Shown in pieces: positions 39,669 through 51,293 of a stretch of DNA of 64,000 bases. The stretch is from Chrysophaeum taylorii. Its lineage: Eukaryota > Sar > Pelagophyceae > Pelagomonadales > Pelagomonadaceae. The position numbers were made by a program, and so were the translations under genes. The notes below the pieces were generated by a model. That model worked only from the letters and a program-made list of their open reading frames with translations. It searched no databases and had not been told where the DNA came from. Within the stretch, counting starts at the first letter, position 1. Every line of letters begins with the position of its first letter. Where the stretch lies: the NCBI GenBank assembly GCA_029834535.1, contig JAQMWT010000005.1, positions 558,001 through 622,000 on the forward strand, given 5' to 3'.

Positions 39669-41990
39669 ATGGTTTCCGAGTCTTCGTTGGACAAGTCGTA
39701 CACCAAGAACGTCCGGCCATGGCTGGAACTGGCCGAGGACCTACGAGCGCTGTCGTTGGACCACACGTTGGCCGTGCCCCAGATCTGCGTGATGGGTGAT
39801 CAATCATCGGGCAAGTCGAGCGTCCTCGAGGCGCTGTCGGGCGTGCCATTTCCGCGCGGGTCGGGACTGGTGACGCGGTGTCCGTGCCGAATGGTCATGC
39901 GACGAGCAGCCCCCGACGCCCCGTGGGCGGCGGTAGCATCTACGACGACATCCGGCAGTTCCTCGATCACCGCCGAGAGTCCCGAGGAGCTGACGTCGAT
40001 CATCTCGAGGCTCACCGAATCGCTGACGCGAAACACGCACGGCTTCTCGACGGAGTCGATCATCGTAAGACTGACCTCTCCATTGTCGCCCGACCTCACC
40101 GTCGTCGACTTGCCGGGCATCGTTCGGACGGCGACCGTTGGCCAGAACGTCGCCGTGATCGAAGAAGTAAACTCGTTGATCGACGACTACCTCAAACAAG
40201 AACGAACCATCATCCTAGCGGTCATCCCCGCCAACCAGGACATCGCGACGGTCGACATTTTGGAAAGGGCGCAACACGTCGACCCCGACGGCGAGCGTAC
40301 GCTCGGAGTCCTGACCAAACCTGACCTCATCGGCCCCGGCAACGAGGAGGAGGTCGTGGCCGTGCTGTCGAACGTCCGCAAGCCGCTCAAGCTCGGTTAC
40401 GTCATGGTCAAGAACAGATCGCAGGCGCAAATTAAGCAGGGAACGTCGCACGAGGCGGCTCGCGCCGAGGAATTGCGATTCTTCGACTCGCATCCCGTAT
40501 TCTCCCGTCTCGACAAACGTCTCCTCGGAATTTCAAACTTGACGACCTCGCTCACCAAGCTGTTGGTCCGGCGCATTCAAGAAGAACTCGCTCCGATGAA
40601 GCGTCAGGTGGAAATGCTCCTCTCCAAGGTGCGGACAGACGTCCGAGCCGTGTCGTCCTACGGCACCGCCTCGACGCCGAGCGAAAGGCAAAAACTCCTC
40701 GTCACGCTCACGCAAGAGTTCGTGCGTCACTTGAATGATTGCGTCCGGGGCGAGTATCGCGATCGTCTCATCGTTTGCAACCCGAACCTCCGCCTCTACA
40801 CGCGAGCCATCGTCGTCTTCCAGGAACTTCAGTCGCGCATCATCGCGTCGGCGCCAAACTTCCGCGCCCCCAACTTCATCGACGACCTCGCGCGCCAGAT
40901 GGAAGCTCTCAGAGGCCGCGAACTCCCGGGCTTTATGAGCGCTCAGAGTTTCTATATGTTCGTCCAGGAGTACATCGACGCCTGGCTTCCGCCGGCGCGC
41001 ATGGCGGCTGCGCAAATGCGATCTCTCGCGAGCGAGGTTGTCAAGGAACTCTTCGAGAATATCGCCGTCTCGTACCCCTCCCTCCGCGAGGCCTTTCAAA
41101 TCGTCACGGCGACCATTCTCGAAACCACCGAGGACGAATCCATCCAGCTCCTCGAAGGCCTCATCTCGCGAGAAAAGGACCCCTTCACCATCAACGAGTT
41201 TTTGCAGGCGCACATCAACAAGCTTCGCTACGACCGCTTCGAGGCCGCCGTCGAGTCCGCCTTCAACGTCGTCGCGACCAACGGCACCGGCACGGCCTCC
41301 AACAATTCCTCGTGGTCGGCCGCGAAAGAGCACGTCGCCTCCTCGCTCCGGACGTGGTATCGCGACGCTCACGGCGTTAGCTCCTCGGCCAATGCCGAGG
41401 ATATGTCGGCCATCCTCGAGGCCTATTGGACGCTCGCCTCCAAGCGCTTCGTCGACAACGCGTGCATGTGCCTCGATGACCGTATTCTAGGCACCCTCTG
41501 CAGCAAGCTCCAAGAAAAATGCTACCAGTTTGTCCACGACGACGACCGACTCGAGAATTTTTTTACCGAAGATGCAACCATCGTTGCCCGCCGCCACGAG
41601 CTTGAGCAGACTCGCGACCGTCTCGTTAAGGCTAACGCTGCCATGGCCAACATTCAAGCCTCCCGTAAGCCCAAGACTACCCTGCTGAAACAATCAGCCG
41701 TCGCGCCCGCCGCCGCGCCGCACGTTATTCGCGTTTCCATTCAGGTTGGCCCGCAGGGCCTTGGACTGCAGCTGGCCGACGAACACAACGTGGTCGTCAC
41801 GCGCGGTTTCAGACCGGGGAGCGTCGCCCAACAGTCCGGTGTCCAGTTAGGCGATGTCTTGCTCGAGATCAACGGCGAACGACCGAGCTCCTTCCAGGAC
41901 ACGATCGCACGACTTAAAGCCGTAGGCCATGGCGTGGTCGTGTTGACGCTCGAGCGTCGAGGAGAAGCGACTGCCTCCCCTTCCAATTAA
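39669..41990 (+). CDS. Dynamin/Mx-type GTPase with C-terminal PDZ domain
   Basis: 773 residues, one exon, ATG at 39669 (a GTG three codons earlier is rejected). GTPase motifs: P-loop GDQSSGKSS (about 43-51), G3 DLPG (about 146) and G4 TKPD (about 214). A dynamin middle/stalk (FNPLRLYT-like CNPNLRLYTRAIVVFQEL) and a GED-like helix (CSKLQEKCYQF to ANAAMANIQ) follow, with no PH or Pro-rich domain, so the body is Mx-like. After a short Lys/Ala linker, residues about 686-763 form a PDZ domain: VGPQGLGLQL carboxylate-binding loop, GSVAQQSGVQLGDVLLEING and a final VVVLTLERR strand. Dynamins polymerise on membranes and use GTP to bend or cut them; the PDZ could target the protein to a receptor tail (inference). 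The fusion is unusual. No break is seen across the join. Confidence 0.88.
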   Translation: MVSESSLDKSYTKNVRPWLELAEDLRALSLDHTLAVPQICVMGDQSSGKSSVLEALSGVPFPRGSGLVTRCPCRMVMRRAAPDAPWAAVASTTTSGSSSITAESPEELTSIISRLTESLTRNTHGFSTESIIVRLTSPLSPDLTVVDLPGIVRTATVGQNVAVIEEVNSLIDDYLKQERTIILAVIPANQDIATVDILERAQHVDPDGERTLGVLTKPDLIGPGNEEEVVAVLSNVRKPLKLGYVMVKNRSQAQIKQGTSHEAARAEELRFFDSHPVFSRLDKRLLGISNLTTSLTKLLVRRIQEELAPMKRQVEMLLSKVRTDVRAVSSYGTASTPSERQKLLVTLTQEFVRHLNDCVRGEYRDRLIVCNPNLRLYTRAIVVFQELQSRIIASAPNFRAPNFIDDLARQMEALRGRELPGFMSAQSFYMFVQEYIDAWLPPARMAAAQMRSLASEVVKELFENIAVSYPSLREAFQIVTATILETTEDESIQLLEGLISREKDPFTINEFLQAHINKLRYDRFEAAVESAFNVVATNGTGTASNNSSWSAAKEHVASSLRTWYRDAHGVSSSANAEDMSAILEAYWTLASKRFVDNACMCLDDRILGTLCSKLQEKCYQFVHDDDRLENFFTEDATIVARRHELEQTRDRLVKANAAMANIQASRKPKTTLLKQSAVAPAAAPHVIRVSIQVGPQGLGLQLADEHNVVVTRGFRPGSVAQQSGVQLGDVLLEINGERPSSFQDTIARLKAVGHGVVVLTLERRGEATASPSN

Positions 41991-43079
41991 TATTCCTCTG
42001 CTTTCATCCCCACGTTGACGCGCGCTCATATCCATTCGATGACCGGTCTCGTCAAGAATGCCCCCTGTCATTTCCGTCGCGGCCTCGATCGAAGGCCACA
42101 CGACGCACCTACCTTGTCGTAAAATAGCCCCCACTTTGTCGTTCCAGTTTCGCACATTCGCTTCGATGGCCAAATAAATCTCGCTTTCCCGAAAGATCCA
42201 CCTCATCAAGAGCGTCGGCATAACACAGATTCCCATATCCTATTGACCTCGTGCCCATGCGCGTCGCACCCTCACGACGTGCTAGCATTCGCTTCACGCG
42301 GGTCTCGGAGGGCTACAAGCGACGGCGTGCTAACGCCACGCACGTGTATTACCGCCCGTGCCTGACGCCGCGTCCGGCTGAGCTTCCCCACCGTCATGTT
42401 GAATAGCCAGAAGAAGCATCGTGAGACGCTCATCGACATACCACCGTACACGACGTCGTCGACTACGGAGGGTAGTCTAGGCTCGTGCGCTAGGAACCGC
42501 TGGGCCCATCGGCGGGAACGAGTAGTAGGCGCGAACATGATCCAGGCGCCTCCTCACTACTTTTATGGTGGGGGTGCGAATTATAGCAAACGAGAAGCAA
42601 AGGGAGGAAGGGAGGAAATAAACCGAGGGACGCCAGAACGTGATAAAAAAAAAGTATCATCATCCGCAGGCATGATATGGGTATCCCTCAAGGAGAAGCA
42701 TGCAGTGTGCGATACAAACTGAGCATTTCGCAATACGCGGCGGTTGACCTTGCGGGATGGGCGGGATGGTTCTACCGTGGGCGCGGACATCCATGTTGCT
42801 CGAGAACGAGGAAGTGCACCGGAAGATAAATCGAATGACGGGAATTACTACTCCGTAGTCAACACCTTAATCCCAGATTAGTGCGCCGTCGGACTACAGT
42901 CACTACTATATCCTAGTTCTAGAGTGGGCGACCTCTATTCGAAGATTCGGTGACGACGAAGCACGAAGCGAAGAGAAACAAAGAAGAGACATGCGCGTGT
43001 GCGCTCAGGAAAAGCCTCCGAGCGCTTCCCGACCTGTGGCCTAAACGCTGTGATAATGGCACGCGTAGAAGTCTCAGTA
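41991..43079. other. Intergenic between dynamin-PDZ and PHD genes
   Basis: About 1.1 kb. A weak minus-strand frame at 42538-42272 (88 codons) and another at 42236 have peptide-like content but no recognisable family, and the first ends directly. Might be a relic or an unrecognised small gene. No RNA gene recognised. Confidence 0.35.
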
Positions 43080-45826
43080 CTACGCGTTGGCTGCACGCCT
43101 TGACTGGTCTTCACTCTCAGGTGGTAGCTGACGTTCGGAAGATTGTTGCCCGTGCGTTTCTGTCAGAAGAGTGATCTGGCTAGGTGCCTCGGCTGTTTCC
43201 GCGAACGCATGCAACGGCGCTTGGGGCGGTGCTGGTGGCACACGCTGAAGTGGAAGTGACAAGCCGGAGTCCATTGGAGGAGGTGACTGTCGTTGGAGCG
43301 GCAGAGGAAGAGGTTTTTGTTGAGGAGGTAGCAAAATGGGTTGCGGTACAGCGGGCTTTGTCTTCACCTGTTTATCGTTCGTCGCTGGTTTCGCCTCATC
43401 ATGGTGGCGGGATTGCGACTCGCGTTCTTCGGCATGTTGGTGCCTATGGGGCTGATCTTGTGGCGGTGGGGCATGCTGGTGCAGTTGTTGTTGCTGGTGC
43501 TGGTGGTGATGGTGTTGCTGCTGCTGAAGTTGCTGTTGTTGGTGTTTGTGTTGCTGCTGCTGGAGTTGCTGTTGTTGCTGTTGCTGCTGTAGGTGCTGGT
43601 GTTGCTGCTGCTGGAGTTGCTGTTGTTGGTGTTGGTGTTGGTGTTGCTGCTGCTGGAGTTGCTGTTGTTGGTGTTGCTGCTGTTGGTGTTGGTGTTGCTG
43701 CTGGTGGAGTTGCTGCTGCTGGAGTTGCTGTTGTTGGTGTTGCTGCTGTTGGTGTTGCTGCTGCTGGAGTTGGTGTTGCTGCTGTTGCTGCTGTTGAATG
43801 AACTGTTGGACCTGCTGCTGATGTTGCTGATGTTGATGCATGTGTTGTTGCTGCATTTGCGATGACCGCTGCTGTGAAAGAGGGGGACGCTGTTGTTGTT
43901 GTTGCAGAAGTCGTTGATGAAAAAGGAGCTGTTGTTGCTGGAGGTCCTGGCGCAGTGGAGGCGCAGGGGGCGGGACCTGAAGCTGCTGCGGCGACATCTG
44001 CATGTGGGACATCATGGGAGGCACGAAGGAAGGGTTCGCGTCACGCGGAGATGGAGCACACAGATTTCCTTGAAACGGCGGCAACCCGGGGATGCGGGGG
44101 GGGGCGAGCATGTGCATTCGAGCGAGATCGGTTTCGTAGAGGCGAGGTTCTATGGACTGGCCCGCGGGTGAAGTCGCAGGCGAGAATGGGAGCATATACT
44201 GGCGATGGGCGTCGAGCAAAAATGGATGTGTTGGCGGCGAGAGTGCCGACGTCAAGGGAGAACCGATGAGCGTCGCAGGAAGAACGCTGCCGAGTTGGTG
44301 CATGCGAGACGCGAACGAGTCCGCATCGTGCGCAGAAGTGTCTATTCTCAGCCTTTTGGTTGAATGAGTGGCCGCTGGAACGTCATCTTTGAGGAGGAGA
44401 ACGGGAGACCACGGCAAAGGATGTTCACACACTAGTTGGTGAGCGTTGTCATTGTCGGAACTGTCAGATAGCGAATCGACATCGACTTGCGACGCAGCGA
44501 CGTTGGCGTCGGGAGGTGCAGGAACGCGCGGACGGGCTGCAGGCATACTGTCCTCGCTGCGTTGCTGCTGTTGCGCCTCGCCGGAACCAACGCCAGATAA
44601 TGCAGCCGGAGCCATAACGGGTGACAATAATGACTTCGGTGGTTGTTGCTGCAGTGGTCCTTGTTGTTCAGAAGACAGTTGGAGGTCGACGCGTTGGTGT
44701 TGCTCAGTATCGGCGTCATGGTTGCCTTCAGCTACTACGACAACCCCTTGTTGTTGTTGCTGCTGTTTTTGTTGTACTTGTTTGTCCCGGCAGGACTGAC
44801 ATTCGTAGCTCCCGACGTCGTCATTCTCGCTTATGCCAACGCATCTCCCGTGGAACCACTCATCACAGCGATCGCAACCAAGCATGAAGCTCCCATCAGA
44901 CGGGCCTCGGCAGATACAATAGCGCCTCCCGCCATCTTCTATGATCGCGTCGCATTGCCGCCGAAGCTTTCCGAGACGGACTGGAATGCGGCGCGCTTGA
45001 TCGAGGATAGCCTTGACTTTGCTCACGTCAACGCGTCGCTCTTTCTTCGCCTTGGTTCGGGGGTCTCGAGGTGTCGTTGCAGCAATGCAGATGCGGAGCT
45101 GTTTTACGAGGTCGCGCGCGCCGGTGGCGCAGGCGCTAAGGTGCTTCGTAATAGTTCGCCGGAACTCAGCCTCGCCGAAGGATTCGTCGACAGGTTGTGC
45201 GATCAACGCGTCGATCGTGGAGACGCGCGGCGACTTTTGAAGCAAGCATCCTACGCGATAGGCGTAGGCGAGGCGACGCAAGGATGTAAGGAGACGTCGA
45301 CGCGCGTGATCGTTCTGGTGGGCGCTCTTGGACAGGGCAGCCGCAGCCGACTCGAGCTTGGCAATGCCATGCGTCACGTCGCCGTGGTCACTACCCATAG
45401 AGCTCTGCGCAGAAACTCCATCGACAGATTCTTCCGTGACAGCACCGAATGCCTGTGCGGCGGAGACTAGGGCAGCCGCCGCAGGCGATCCCGGGGCGGC
45501 GTGGCCGAGGGGCGTTCCATCATCCCGTCGGATCAGTTTGAGGAGCTCTGCCGCTGCTCGCGCCTCGGCGGCGGCACACCGTCGAAGCTGGCAGCGTGGG
45601 CATCGTTCGACGTCGAGAGCTTTTTTCTGGGGTATGGCTGACGCGCCCTTGCGCTTTCTATTGGCATCGTCACGAGCTCGGACTCGCGTTTTGTGAGCAC
45701 CCGTCGTCGGGTCAGAGGCGCTGTTCTCGGCGGCCGCAGCCGTCGCGACTCGCCGCCGCTTTGGCAGCGGCTGGCCAACGGACGAAGAAGATGCGTCGAG
45801 CATCGAGGTGGCGGCGACCCCATCTG

Positions 45827-45859
<33 letters not shown>

Positions 45860-48800
45860 AGGACGACGACGACGATAACACGGTCGTCGTCGTCGGCGGC
45901 GGCGGCAGCGACGCAGGGGCCGCCGCCGCCGCCGATTGGGATTGGGATACCGACGACGACGACGTCGACAAAATGCTCGCATCCACGGAAGAAGTTGCCG
46001 GCGCCGCGTCTTCGGCAAAGAAGAGACAGCTGGCATGAAAGGAGACGTGACAGCTCGGACAGTCGAGCATCTGGCCGTCTGCAGGCGCGGCGCAGACGCA
46101 GGTGGCGCGGGAGGCCTGCACGAGGACGTCGACGTCGTCTGAGAGATCGACTCGGATGGTGCGGACCGCCGCCACGAGCTTGCGGAGCTCGGCGATGGAG
46201 GCTTCGCCTCGTTCGATGCCGGTGCGCTTGACGGCGCCGAGCCAGTCGCGAGCCTTGCGCGCCTCGGCGCGGAGGAGCTTGGCGTCGTCGCAGTCGGAGA
46301 GACGAATAGGTGCCGCGCGTTTGGCCAAGCCCTCTATCGCGCGGAGGTCGAGTTTTTTTTTCTGGCCCATGCCGCGGAGCGCGAGTTCGGCCGCCTCAAG
46401 CCACTCGAGGCGCTTCTTGATCGTGGTCAGGTCGTCGTCGCCTTCTCCGTGCGTCGTCGTCGTCGTCGGGCCCGGCGCGTCTGGCGTAGTCGTCGTCGTA
46501 GCGAGGTATCGCGGCGCGTCTTTAATCGCGGCGCGCAAATCGTCCATCGTCGGGCGCTTGCTGTGAGCGAGGTCGAAGCAGCGGCGCTGCCAGGAGTGGA
46601 GCGCCCCGTATCGCGTGCTCAGGTCGTCGAAGACGAGGCTCCACTTTTCGAAGACGCGCTCGTGCCAGACCTCGCCGACGTCGTCGACGCGGACGCGATC
46701 GCGGTCGTCGCGGCAAGCGGCGAGGTCGTCGGCTCCGAGCGCGCCTCGCGCGGCGGGGTTGTCGTTGGCGTCGAGGGGGGACGCGATCGATCGGACGCGA
46801 GCGCACCAGCGATTGAGTCGCAGCGAGGCTTGGAGCTTGGCGCACGCGACGCTCGAGGCCGTCTCGTCGAGAGCTTTTTTTAGAAGGTCGAGACGATCGG
46901 TCGCGTCGTCGGGGAGTCGACGGTCCGCGTCGAAGGCGGCTTGGCTCGCTGCGGCGCTGAGGCCGACGGTCGCGACGAGGTCGCTCGCGACGGCGAGGGA
47001 CTCCTTGACGGCGTCGCCGCGATCGACAATTCCGCGTCGCTCCGAATCGACGTCTACGAACCTCGAAAGCGTCGCGAACGCGGCGTCGAGGCGGGATAGG
47101 GAGGTCGCCGTGGTCGACTGGACCTGCGCCGCGGCGGTCCCCTTGGAAGAAGAAGAAGAAGAAGTAGCGGCGGACGCGGTCTTCGAGGAGGCCGTCGTCT
47201 TGAGCGGAACGTTGTCCGGATTGGCGGCTGGTCCTCCGGAAGGAGGAGAAGAAAAATTGCCGCACAACTCGCGGTGGCGGCCTCGCCACGCTCGAGCTCT
47301 CGCCGCGAACATGCGCATCTGAGCAATCTCGTCGACGGAGACGGCGATGCGCTTGGCTTTGCCCGCGACGACCGAGACCTGGTCGAGGCCGACGGGTCCG
47401 TCGTCGTCGTCGACGGCGTCGCCGTCGGTCGAGATGCTCGCGACCAAGTTGGCCGGGGTCGTGTCGAGGAGCGCGAGCGCGCGGCGCGCCGTCTTGGTCG
47501 AGTCGAGCCAGACGACGACGCGTTTCTGGAGGGCGACGAGGGGTCGCACGAGGGGCGAGACCTCGACGCGGAGGTTCCTGCCCTCTTCGATCAACTGCAC
47601 CAAAAGGCCGAGGCTCGCCTCGGCGCCGTCGGCTTTGGCGGCGACCTTGGCTCGGGCGGCCCAGGCGTCGGCGCCGCCGAGGAGACGCCGGAGCTCGACG
47701 GCCTGGGCGCTCGGCGGCTCGAGGGCGCGCGCCGCGCTCGCGGCCGCGATCGCGGCGAGGGACGCGTCGATCTCGGGGTCGTAGGTCGCGAGGCGTCGGG
47801 CCTCGGCGTCTCTCGCGTTGTTGGCTTTTCGCAGGCCCAGCGCGCCGCCGTCGTCGTTCGAGTAATCGTCGTCGTCGCTCGCGTCCAACGCCTCGAGATG
47901 ACGACGGACCTTGGCCATCGACGGGGCTTTGCTATAACTCTTCGCCGCGGGCGCCGCCTTGGAGGGAAGCGTCGTCGTCGTCGTCGTCGTCGTCGTTGAA
48001 TTATTATTTTTGTGGAGGTCGTCGTCCGAGTCGTCGACCGTCCTCGGCGGCGCGTCGAGGCAGGCGGAGAGAAGGGCCCGGGCTTCGAGGCGCCACTGGC
48101 GCAGGGCGCGTTCTCGCGCGACGGCGCGGCGCGCGATCGGCGGCAACGAGAGGGCGATGGCCTGATGATGGAGGTCCCCCAAGGTGTCGTCGCTCGGAGC
48201 GACACCGCCCCCCAGAACTTTGGCGGCGGCGCGCGTCCACGCGATGCTCTTGTCGGCGAGCGCGACGAGCTTGGATAGGAGCGTCGCGTCGACGTTGAGC
48301 GCGGTTCCCGCCGAGACGAGTCGTCGCAGGGCCGCGAGGGTTGCCCGCCGGGGCTCGGCGACGACGCGGGTCGAGTCGCCGAGCCAGGTCTCGGCGCGCC
48401 CGCAGACGTCGTCGAGCTCTCGGCGCGTTTCCAAAGCGACCGAATCGGCGGCCGACTTGCCGACGCCGCGCGCGAGCTTCCGTCGAAGGTCGAAGAGCGT
48501 CTTGTAGACGGCCGCGTTGCGCGGCCTCGCGGCCAGCGCGTCGCGCGCGGTGCGGTCGAAGGACGCGGTCCACTCGGCGAGCGTCTCGACGCGCTTGACG
48601 AGGTCGCCGTCGACGAAGGGCGTCGCCGCGCCCGCGATCGCGAGCGCCGCGAGCTCGGTCGGCGTCGGGGCCGGGCCCGCGTTCGAGGGCGAGGGCGCCT
48701 TGCGCCGCGTGCCCGACGCGCCGCACACGGCCCTGGCCCGCGCCGTCCACGAGTGCCCGGCCGCGAGCGTCGCCGAGAGCCCCGCGTGCGCCGCCTCGTC

Positions 48801-50656
48801 GAAGATTCGACTCGACTCGAGGCCGCGAAGCACGTCCTCGGCGTCCTTGGCGGGGTCTGTTTCCGGCACGGGGCTCGGCGCGTCGGTCGCCCCGACCTCG
48901 GAGGAGAGCGAGACCTCCTTGTCCGACAACAGGTCCTCCTCGGCCTCCGCCAGCCGCTGGTGAAACTTGCTGCCTTGGTACGCGAGCCCGAGCGCGTTAT
49001 ATCCCCGCGAAAAGACGACCGACGACCCGCGGCACGCGCAGTCGCGAGCCCGAGCCGACAACGCCCGGACGGCGTCGACTTCCTGCCGCACGTCCACGAG
49101 CGCCGCCCGCAGCGACGCGGCGCCGTCGGCCTGCGCGCACACTTCCGCGAACGACTGCGGCAGGCTCTCCGCCTCGCGCAGCACCTCGAGGCACTCGGCG
49201 AGCGTCGCGCCCCCGCGCCTCGACGACCTTTCTCCGTTCGTACCGTTGTTGTGGTTCTCGGTCCCGCTCGACGACAACAGCACGCGCGCGCGAAGCTCGA
49301 GGTCCCGCCATCGCGCTTTCGCGTCGGCGCGCCCGAGGCCTCGCCCGCGCCGATCCAGCTTGCGCTGTCGCGGCTCGAGCTCCTCGTCGCCCGTCGTCGT
49401 CGTCGTCGCCCCCCCCCCGCGAGGGCTCTCGGGCACCGCCGCGTCCGCGGGAACTGGTGCCGCCGCCTCCACCGCGTCTTCGTTGTTCGGCGGCGGCGGT
49501 GCTGCTGCCCAGATTCGGTCGAGTCGTCCGTCGTCGTCGAACGCGTATCGCGCGCCGACTCCGTGATAAAACCCGCCGCCGCCGCCGCCGCCGCCCTTGT
49601 GGAGGTAGTGGTGGTGTCCGTTGCCGCCCATGTGGCCCGGGATGGGCGCGTAGAGCTGCGTCTCCCGCGACGGCGGCCGCGCCGGGTCGTAGATCGCCGC
49701 TGCCTACGGGTGGTGTCGTCGTCGTCTCGCGATAAAGATGTATGCCGCACCAGAACGCCGCTTGATCCGACGGCACTGAGGGAGACGGCGCCCGCGTTCG
49801 CGGCCCGCAGCACCGCTCGTCGCTGAGTCCTGTGGCGCTGGCGGGCCGTCGCCTCGCTCGCGGCGCCGAGCACCGAAATCTACGATACAAGCATGCGTCT
49901 CGCGCTACGAAGAGAACTCGACGCACCATCGAATACTCGCATTGCGCGGCGTCCCCGCCCAGTTTTTGCAAATGCGCGAGCAACACCTCGTCCGCCTCGA
50001 GCGGGACGTAGCCTCCGCGCCAGTTAATCGTCTTCGCTTGGACGTCGGCTTCGTCCTCCGACACCTCGCTGCTCGGAGAGGCGGGGTGCCGCGCCCGCTT
50101 GGCAGCAGACCGCTCCGAAGAAGAGGGTCGCGGCGCGTACCGCGATTGGACCAGGGCCTGCCGGCACAGCGCGACGAGCCTCGACGTCTCGCGTTCGACC
50201 CAGGTCTGCGCGAGGCGTTACCAGTAGTCGCAAACATCGGGACCTACGCTCGCGGACCACACGAGTTGGCTTCCGCCGGACGGCGGCTCGGGCTTTGAAG
50301 AAGAAAGGCGCCTGCGGGGGATGTCGTCGCCGACGACGATCAGCCGCGACGCACTTCTTCGAGTTCAGAGGGGGAGCCTCGCACGAGGGGATCGAGTCTT
50401 CGTCGAGCTGCGCGCCTTGATCGATCCGCGGTGCGGCCGGCGGGCATTTCGCGCCTCGCCGCATGCTTGGTCGGGCAAGCGCCGGACCCTCCGAGGGAGA
50501 TGCGGTGTCCTCTTCCGCGACAACATATTCTCGAGATGATGGCGCTTCGTTCGTGCCCATCGCTGTTCGGTCGTTCGCGACCGACACGTCTTCTCCCCGC
50601 GCTGCGACGTCGCCACCGTCATCACCGCCGGCAACTCCGCCAGCAGAAGACTCCAT
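43080..50656 (-). CDS. Large PHD-finger chromatin protein with PLU-1-like region and Q/H-rich tail
   Basis: The main exon (49703-43080) encodes 2207 residues. Two upstream exons fit in phase: 49879-49751 and 50205-49927, separated by 47-bp GT-AG introns. A probable first exon begins at ATG 50656 (MESSAGGVAGG); its join to 50205 is not resolved. The protein has a Gly/His-rich start, a very long helical region resembling the PLU-1-like repeat of KDM5 proteins (AECLEVLREAESLP, WL/A-rich repeats), an atypical PHD (CVCAAPADGQMLDCPSC at about 46105-46028, with its last Cys pair about 140 residues later near 45590), a canonical PHD at about 44922-44785 (YCICRGPSDGSFMLGC, GCDRCDEWFHGRC), then a Q/H/L-rich tail. 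No JmjC, JmjN or ARID domain is visible, so demethylase activity is not expected from this gene. PHD2 suggests reading of histone H3 (family knowledge). Confidence 0.75.
43490..43960 (-). repeat. Q/H/L-coding trinucleotide-rich tract
   Basis: Imperfect CAG/CAA runs (seen as CTG/TTG on the plus strand) interrupted regularly by His and Leu codons, forming Q-Q-Q-Q-H and Q-Q-Q-L units within the PHD protein tail. Mirror frames on the plus strand (Cys- or Leu-rich) are artefacts. Confidence 0.85.
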
Positions 50657-51293
50657 CCTTGCTGAGGAGGGGACCACCACCTGCGATTCCTCGTCGACCG
50701 CGAACTCCTACAAGTTGTTATTATGATGTTGTAGGGTAACTATTATCTCACTTTTTTTTTAGGTGGTCTTTCTTCTTCACGTAATAATAGTAAAAACTGG
50801 GGGGGCTTTGGCTTGTTCCCTCCCGCTCTCCCTCCTCGTAGCTAGTTCCGGCGACAAAGTGGAGCGCGCGTTCGCTCGCCGGGGGTGCTCGCCTGCAGCA
50901 GGAACATCGCCACTCCTAGTCGCAAACAAACCAGTATGGGCTATTTTTCGGCATGATCTGGGGACAACTGCCTGACTGTAATATTGATTGATTGATTTCA
51001 CAGGACTGTGGAGAGTGAGTGGCCTGGGGACCAAGGACGGGCCGCGACGAAGAAAAAAGCACGGGACAGGTACAAGACGGGCAACGAGACCGCCGCGCGA
51101 GAGCGGTCGGGAGGAACTAGTAGGGTAAGAAAGAATGGGAGTCCGCATCACCAGGTCCTCTTCGCCGCGAGCAGCGAGACCAACAATCGCGGCGGCGGCG
51201 GCGGCGGCGTAGTGGTGTTATTATTCTTTCCCGCGCGTCTGGGAAGAGGACGAGTGGCGGCTTGGGTTCAACAAAGAAAGGAAGGATAGATAG
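50657..51293. other. Intergenic between PHD and ankyrin genes
   Basis: 5' flank of the PHD gene and 3' flank of the ankyrin gene. Includes a T run at 50752-50760 and a (GGC)n tract near 51190-51210. No gene seen. Confidence 0.4.

Noticed and set aside
43341-43865. Cys-rich and Leu-rich plus-strand frames
   Set aside because: Mirror translations of the CAG/CAA tract.
47591-49873. 760-codon minus-strand frame overlapping the PHD gene
   Set aside because: Arg/Ser/Pro-rich off-frame. Only its first ~40 codons (49873-49751) are used, as an upstream exon of the PHD gene.
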